A stretch of 64,000 nt of DNA from Boswellia sacra (Eukaryota; Streptophyta; Magnoliopsida; Sapindales; Burseraceae): NCBI GenBank assembly GCA_013180625.2, contig SNVD02009094.1:248001-312000 (forward strand). The letters run 5' to 3'. The translations under genes and the position numbers were made by a program. Position 1 is the first letter of the stretch, and the number at the start of each line of letters is the position of its first letter. This document shows positions 58,471 to 64,000 of this stretch, piece after piece. The notes under the pieces are model-generated. The model ran no database searches and had not been told where the DNA came from. It saw nothing but the letters and a program-made list of their open reading frames with translations.

Positions 58471-60535
58471 CTGAATTGGACAGCTTGTCGCTTGTACCAG
58501 CGTTGTGGGGTGACAAAGGAAGAGGTTTCATTGACTTTATCTTAAGAGCCAGTTTTTGTACATAATCCGACTGAAATTTGAGAAGAAAGAAAATTTTTCT
58601 GAACCAGAGAAAAAAAAAGCAGCCCCTAATGGTGCAAATTAACTGTAAAAAATATTAAAAAAAATCTGAAAGCTATCAAGTTACATTTATTTTATTTTGA
58701 CAGCGAAATAGATCTTAATTTTCAAGAAATCTAAATAGACCAATATATTTATGATTCCATGTTTCTTTTCTCTTGATGTCCATTTTATATATATAATATA
58801 AGAATTTAATTAAATATTCTTCCCTAATTGATGCCCAAAGTTTAAAAGTTGACGTTATATGTGACTTCTCTTTGATTTTTTTTATCCTTTCTTAGCTTTC
58901 TCTCTTATTAGTTTATAATTTTAAAATTGACAGCATTTGCATCTCATTACATGTTAATGGGCCAAACCAGTATTTATCAAAAGAATATGAAAATTATGGA
59001 GCAAACAGTTTAGGACTAATTACCCTACTTGTTGCAGCAGCATATGCCTGTTCCTCTGACCTCCCCACTCGATATAATCTCTCTATGTCAGAAAAAGGAA
59101 GACGCCACTTCAGTAGTGATTCCGATCTATGCAAAATAAACACAAAATTAAGGGAGTTACTAACTGTGCAAGTTGTCCGTACCAAAACAACACACTCACT
59201 ATTAACTGTCAAACCATAATAAAATTGTAATAATCAATAATACACTAGGTAGCTATATGTGGTAGATATATAGATTCATTTTTGAAGAGGTGTATCGCTC
59301 TGATATTTGATTTTGTATTGAACCATAGTTCAAATGGCGTCCACATCTCAGGTCTAACGAAAGGATCAAAAAGCATCCTATCTTTAAATTTATGAAGTAA
59401 TAGGACTAACTGGAACAGGATGTAATTAATGTGATAAGTTGCTCCCAAAAACATCAGATAACAGGGTAGGCTTATATATGATTTTTGTATTATTTCATTT
59501 TTTTAATAAGAAACAAAAGGTTGTATTGAGATCATTGAGAAGAAAATTAATACAAACGTGGGTTAAAGAGATCATTGACCCTACACAAAGACAACCCAAA
59601 AAAATCTGTCGAAAATCCACAATATCCCAGTCCCTCCTGAACCAAATAGAAGGAAAACTATAAAGGGCTTTTTTTTTTTTTTTAGATTATTATTTCATTG
59701 GAAGCTACAAATTCATTGACAGCATGGTTATTTATTTATTTATTGTTATTGCCCCTTCTCCCAAAAGTTCACAATTAATGTACAAGTTCGAAAATGCCAT
59801 ATATGTATTATAGACAAATCCAAAAGATCAGAAAAGGGAAGATGATGTAGGATGACTTATTTTATTATTAGGGTTAATATAGTCTTTTAGTATTTATTTA
59901 ATTAGGGTTTTATTTAATTTGGGAAATTATAAGTTTAGGAATTTTGACTCAAATTAGGTATCTTGACTTTTCCTAATTTGATTCAAATCTAAATTGTTAG
60001 TTTTAGGCATTTTGACTCAAATAGGATTTTGACTTTCCTAATTTGACTCAAATTCTAATATGTCTTGATTAGTATAAATATAAGATTTCATTATTATTTT
60101 GTAGACATTATTATTCAGACATTGATTATTTGATATATTAAAAGAGTGTTCAGTCATATTCTTAAATTGTTGGTTGATTGTGTTAGATTGTAAGTTGATT
60201 GTGTGTGAGTGTGAGTGATTATTGAGTGAGTGTTAGATATTAGTTTGTTCTTGTTACAGGTTCTCCGTCAAAAGAAGCTGCAAAAATCTCTAAAACAAGT
60301 GCATTTGAAAAACAAAAGTTCAATATTATGGATCACCAATCCCAAAAACTTATTTGGTTCCCCGATTAAGTTGTGGCAAATGTGTATTGGTTTAATTTCA
60401 AACAAAAAGCTTATAGCTGGTAGGTAGCACGAGCAGCCACTTACAGCCTGTTGACTAGTCTTTGACGCGCACGAGGGCTCATTTGTGCTCTCCAATCACC
60501 TGGATCCAAACTGGCTTCTCCGGCTGTCTGAGTAA
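58471..60535 (-). pseudogene. MED15a-like pseudogene F, exons 1-3 only
   Basis: Exon 1 (about 60535-60445) reads TQTAGEASLDPGDWRAQMSP and RQRLVNR, but the start ATG of genes C and D is replaced (TTTGACAGTTACT against TTTGATGGCT). Exon 2 (59126-59024) reads SESLLKWRLPFSDIERLYRV and EEQAYAAATSR. Exon 3 (58570-58471) reads SDYVQKLALKIKSMKPL and AGTSDKLSNS. The frames of exons 1-3 remain open and spliceable, yet no exons 4-6 follow; a gypsy fragment and the promoter of D lie there. KIX-only if ever translated. Confidence 0.78.
59844..60258. other. LTR-like segment in intron 1 of pseudogene F
   Basis: Starts near TGATGTAGGATGAC and ends near TTCTTGTTACA, with repeated TTTGACTCAAAT strings and a TATAAATATA stretch, all LTR-like. 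The matching intron of D lacks it. No convincing target duplication was seen, so the call is tentative. Confidence 0.4.
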
Positions 60536-61318
60536 CTGTCAAATACTAAACCTCCCAAAGCAAGGGAAATAGATGAACAAACAAAATGAAAATCAATTAT
60601 CATTGTAAAATTTTTCCGTTCATCATGCAGCAAACTACTTACAATAGACATATACTTAGAGATTCTTTTACATTGTAGGAATAAAACCAAACATTGGCCA
60701 AACTTCACTTTTTGTGTTCAATTTCATGCCAAGGCCAAATAAAAATAATAAACGAATAGACATAGATTGACTTGTTTTAATTGTCATAGTATATATCAAA
60801 AAATAAAAAATCTGTCCCACAACGGATGTCCGTACAGTCTAATTGTCGGTTGCATACATCATACTCGAAGATTTGATGGATGTATGAACACCACAAACTT
60901 CTTCCCAATCAAACATAATACTCTGCAGATGGTATTTGTAAGGGAAATTGGATTTTTTTTCACTTAATTAATTTTTTACTGAGGGATAAGAAAAGAAATA
61001 CAACCTCAAAGTTTTAGTCATAATTGTGATGAGTAAACAACAAGTTCACAATTTCAATCATTAATTCGGTAACTATTTATTGTTTCCCGAATGATCTAAC
61101 CTAGGGTTTTTTGTCAACAAATTGTCCATGAAAGAGTAAATAGTTCATGTTAGCTAATACCCATAAACAAATTAAAAAAAAAATGAAACAACCGCATAAA
61201 TAATTGAATATACACATAACAAACATAAATAACAGAAGAGAGACCTATTAACATGAAAATTTAGTAAAAATAAAAATAAAAAAGATAAAATGAAAGAAAG
61301 AAATGAAGTTTTGAGTAC

Positions 61319-61460
61319 TTGATTAGAGTTTGCAGGCGATAATGTTGATATTTTCTTTGATTTCTCATTGAGAGAAAGAGGCATTCTTGTTATTCCCATC
61401 CTTATTTACTTGGTTGAACAGAAGCAACCGAAATATGCAGTGAAGATATATAGGACTTTC
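61319..61460 (-). promoter_or_regulatory. 5' leader remnant of pseudogene F
   Basis: Minus-strand sequence related to the leader of gene C: GAAAATATCAACATTATCGC, then the donor-like AATCAA|GTACTC. Confidence 0.45.
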
Positions 61461-62747
61461 TTGCGGAGGAAACAAAGTATATACTTAATTTCCTGCTATA
61501 ATATTCTTTTTGACAGTAAAAACACTCCATATAATTCCATGTGTAAAGGTGCATATAACAACAATCATATCATAAATTCAGAATAATAATCGGAGAATCA
61601 GTGATCGATGTCACCATCACCATCCAACATTTTATTTCTTCAATGTGCAGAGGTTCAAGTCGTCGTAGGCTTTCGTCCTTAGTTACTTAACATGGCTTTT
61701 CTCTCTTTGAATCTTGAGATCCTTTTGTCTGTTTCTTTTTCCCCTGACTTTTTCTTTTGAAATAGAAGGCTTATAATATAACTACTGCAAGATTGGATAA
61801 ATTGTAATAGTGATCAAGTGAGAGCTCGTTTTGTCTTGTAGCCGATCCAAGATTCTCCGACTGCAAGATTGTAATAATATTATCATTATTGTTATTATTA
61901 TTATTATTGTTATTGTTATTATTGTTATTATTATTTTACTGTCTTTTATGACAATATATATATATATATATGATCGAACTTCTGTAAGACAGACATAATT
62001 ATGTAACATATTTATATAATAATTGCTTTTTGTTTTAAGTAACAACCCAAAGAAAAAGAGGAAAAGGGTCCAAGCCCATTTTAGTTGCTTCTCGTTTTAA
62101 TTACTGTAGCTCGATTAGCGTTATTTATTCACGTCTCGCGCATTCAAGCGGGTGACAATTGATGAACTATATTTGTGTACCTGTGAGATGTGAGCGCACT
62201 TGTTCCTATTGAGTACGAAAGCTTACGGTTTTTAGTTTTTGCTTAGAGATCGTATACCCTCTCTCCTTGGAAGTGAGCATAATATCTAACAGAATTCCGT
62301 GAAGCAAGTCATAAGACGAATTTGCTGCGTCAAACTCAGAGATCAGTCATCGAAACACTGCCATAGAAGCCCTTTAATTATGTATGGTGCGGCATAGTAG
62401 ATCTCCAAAACGATTACTCAAATAATCAATTAATTAATTAAGTTTGATTACATATAAGGGTAGTGAATCTGTTAAAACGCAACTATTTTCTTCATATCTA
62501 CGATATATCCTTATAAATATTTATCACATATATCCAATAATGCTATTTTAACAAGAAAAAGTTACGTTAAGTTTCCTTCTAATAGATATCAAATGTCCCA
62601 GCCTGGATCTCCCATTGTAAAAATACAAATTATACTATTTCGGAAAGGAAAATTACTATAAGTTTTAACTCCTGATAATTAAGCTATCAAATATCCTGAT
62701 AAAAATTATTTAACTCCCAGCTGGCTCCTCTTATATTTATTTATTTA
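61461..62747. other. Gene-free region with TTA microsatellite
   Basis: Holds an imperfect TTA/TTG microsatellite (about 61873-61934), a short direct repeat ACTGCAAGATTG (about 61786 and 61860) and an AT run (about 61953-61971). The GC-richer stretch at 62110-62400 is not recognisable as any gene or RNA. Confidence 0.5.
61873..61934 (+). repeat. TTA/TTG microsatellite
   Basis: Trinucleotide repeat of TTA with scattered TTG units. Confidence 0.92.
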
Positions 62748-64000
62748 TGTTAAAACTAATGATGATGCAGATAATTAATCTCTTCGCCTTAGAGTTGGTT
62801 TTAGTTAATTGTGTGTATTAGGAGTTTTTTGATAAGAGACACATGTAAGCATCATTTTTTATAGCCACTTTCACTAGAATATAAAGGAAACTTTTTCCTT
62901 GTGCTCATTAACAAACTTAGCCGTCTTCATTCATTCTCTTCTGTAAAATTCTATTGTTCTCTTCTTGAAAATATAGCTCAAATTCTATTTTGGTATCAGA
63001 GCTTCCTTCAATCCTAATGGATAATCCTAATCAAACCCATATCACCAATATTCCTCCTTCTCAATTTGTTCATCAACCATTACCCACCCTTAGCCAACCA
63101 CCCACAGTAAAACTAAATCGTGATAATTGTTCAATTTGGCAAAACCAGTTAGAAAATGTCATCATTGCTAATGGTCTTGAGGATTTCATTGACAGAACTC
63201 GTCCTTGTCTACCAAATTTTCTTGGCCAACAATAGCAGACTGTGAATCCTCAATATACATAGTGGCAGCGAATAAATCGACTTCTTATGAGCTGGTTCTA
63301 TTAATCTCTCACTGAAAGCAAGATGAGTCAAATTGTGAATCAAACAACTGCTTTTAGAATCTGGGATGCTTTATCCAAAAGTTATGCAGCTTCGTCCAAT
63401 TCAAGACTTCTAGAGCTATGATTTTAGATCCAAGGTATAAAAAAAAAGGACTCTTTGCTGATGAATATGTTCTTAATCTCAAACGTATAGCTGATAAGCT
63501 TGCTTCGATCGGTTGCCCTGTGTCAAATAGAGATGAGATTATGTATTTGTTTCAAGGTCTAGGTGCTGAGTATAATACACTAGTTACTTCTATCAACTCA
63601 AGGCCTGAATTGCCGAGCATTGAGGAAGTTCATAGTTTGTTATTGAGTTATGATTTGAGGTTAGAAAGGCAAAATTCTGTGGAGCAATTAAATTTTGCTT
63701 AGCCAAATTTAACCTTATTCTCAGGAAACAAAAAATTCCAGAAAAATTACCAACCAAAATTTCCAAACCATTTCCCAAACCAATCACAATTCAATCACCA
63801 ACTCACTACCCAGTTTCAAAGCTTCACAACAAATAAGCCAAATTCACCAAATAATCGGCTTAAGTTCCAACTTGTATTCTTGAAAAGTCACAAGGTCAAC
63901 AACTTCAAGGTAAATGGCAAACAAGGGTTACTCCTCAAAATTTTGGTGGAAAAACACAATGCCAAATCTGTGGCAAGTATAATGACACAGCTCTCACTTG
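62748..64000 (+). mobile_element. Second Ty1-copia element, 5' part, runs off the right edge
   Basis: A probable short 5' LTR (62748-62980, TGTTAAAACT to AGCTCA) is followed by the primer binding site TGGTATCAGAGC (62991-63002), complementary to initiator methionine tRNA as usual for plant copia elements. Gag begins at 63017 with MDNPNQTHITNIPPS and has KLNRDNCSIWQNQLENVIIA. It is broken by TAG at 63233 and other stops, then continues FADEYVLNLKRIADKLASIG and SRPELPSIEEVHSLLLSYD (63418-63702) and a zinc-knuckle start (CQICGKY, about 63960). The element is degenerate. Confidence 0.85.

Noticed and set aside
61782..62045. Ile/Thr-rich 87-residue minus-strand frame
   Set aside because: Translation of the TTA/TTG microsatellite and an AT run.
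1..64000. tRNA, rRNA, organellar insertions or a previously undescribed defence-type system
   Set aside because: No cloverleaf-like tRNA sequence, rRNA stretch, dense prokaryote-style gene layout or multi-gene operon was seen. The window is explained by a MED15a-like array and transposons.

Overview
This window is nuclear DNA of a dicotyledonous plant. It is AT-rich, with spliced genes, many microsatellites and every major class of plant transposon. I cannot name the species. The only real gene family present is a minus-strand tandem array of Mediator subunit 15a (MED15a)-like KIX-domain genes. Nearly everything else is transposon or decayed intergenic sequence.

Layout. (1) Positions 1-10093 (unit A) and 10094-24903 (unit B) are two copies of a tandem duplication. 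Each carries a MED15a-like gene in the same exon/intron layout, a 5' leader and about 7 kb of upstream DNA. Unit A is cut by the window start, so only exons 1-2 of gene A are seen. Unit B holds gene B, which lost its ATG (GTG instead), has a TAG stop in exon 4 and is cut by the duplication junction at about 10093. After duplication, B received a 4.2 kb Mutator-like element (MULE; 14708-18881) just upstream of its leader, with long terminal inverted repeats and Ulp1-peptidase remains. A received a 756 bp hAT-type element. The other copy preserves the empty site in each case. (2) Positions 27867-31549 hold gene C, a compact six-exon relative with an unbroken 315-residue frame, the best candidate for a functional gene here. 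(3) Positions 32215-44400 are a transposon-rich gap with a solo LTR split by a MULE-like element and an almost complete but dead 6.5 kb Ty1-copia element (37285-43776). (4) Positions 45480-60535 hold three broken MED15a relatives (E, D and F), interrupted by solo LTRs of 3.8 kb, 0.85 kb and 0.57 kb and by a Ty3-gypsy fragment. (5) From 62748 a second, degenerate copia element runs off the right edge.

Biology. MED15a is a Mediator tail subunit whose N-terminal KIX domain binds transcription activators. The array shows birth and death of short KIX-bearing derivatives: one probably complete gene (A, mostly outside), one possibly translatable KIX-only fragment (B), one intact mini-gene (C) and several pseudogenes. 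Old exon 4-5 remains in the upstream DNA of A and B show that the array was once denser. I saw no CRISPR, tRNA, rRNA or prokaryote-like system. Intron positions, splice sites and target-site duplications were read by eye from the sequence.
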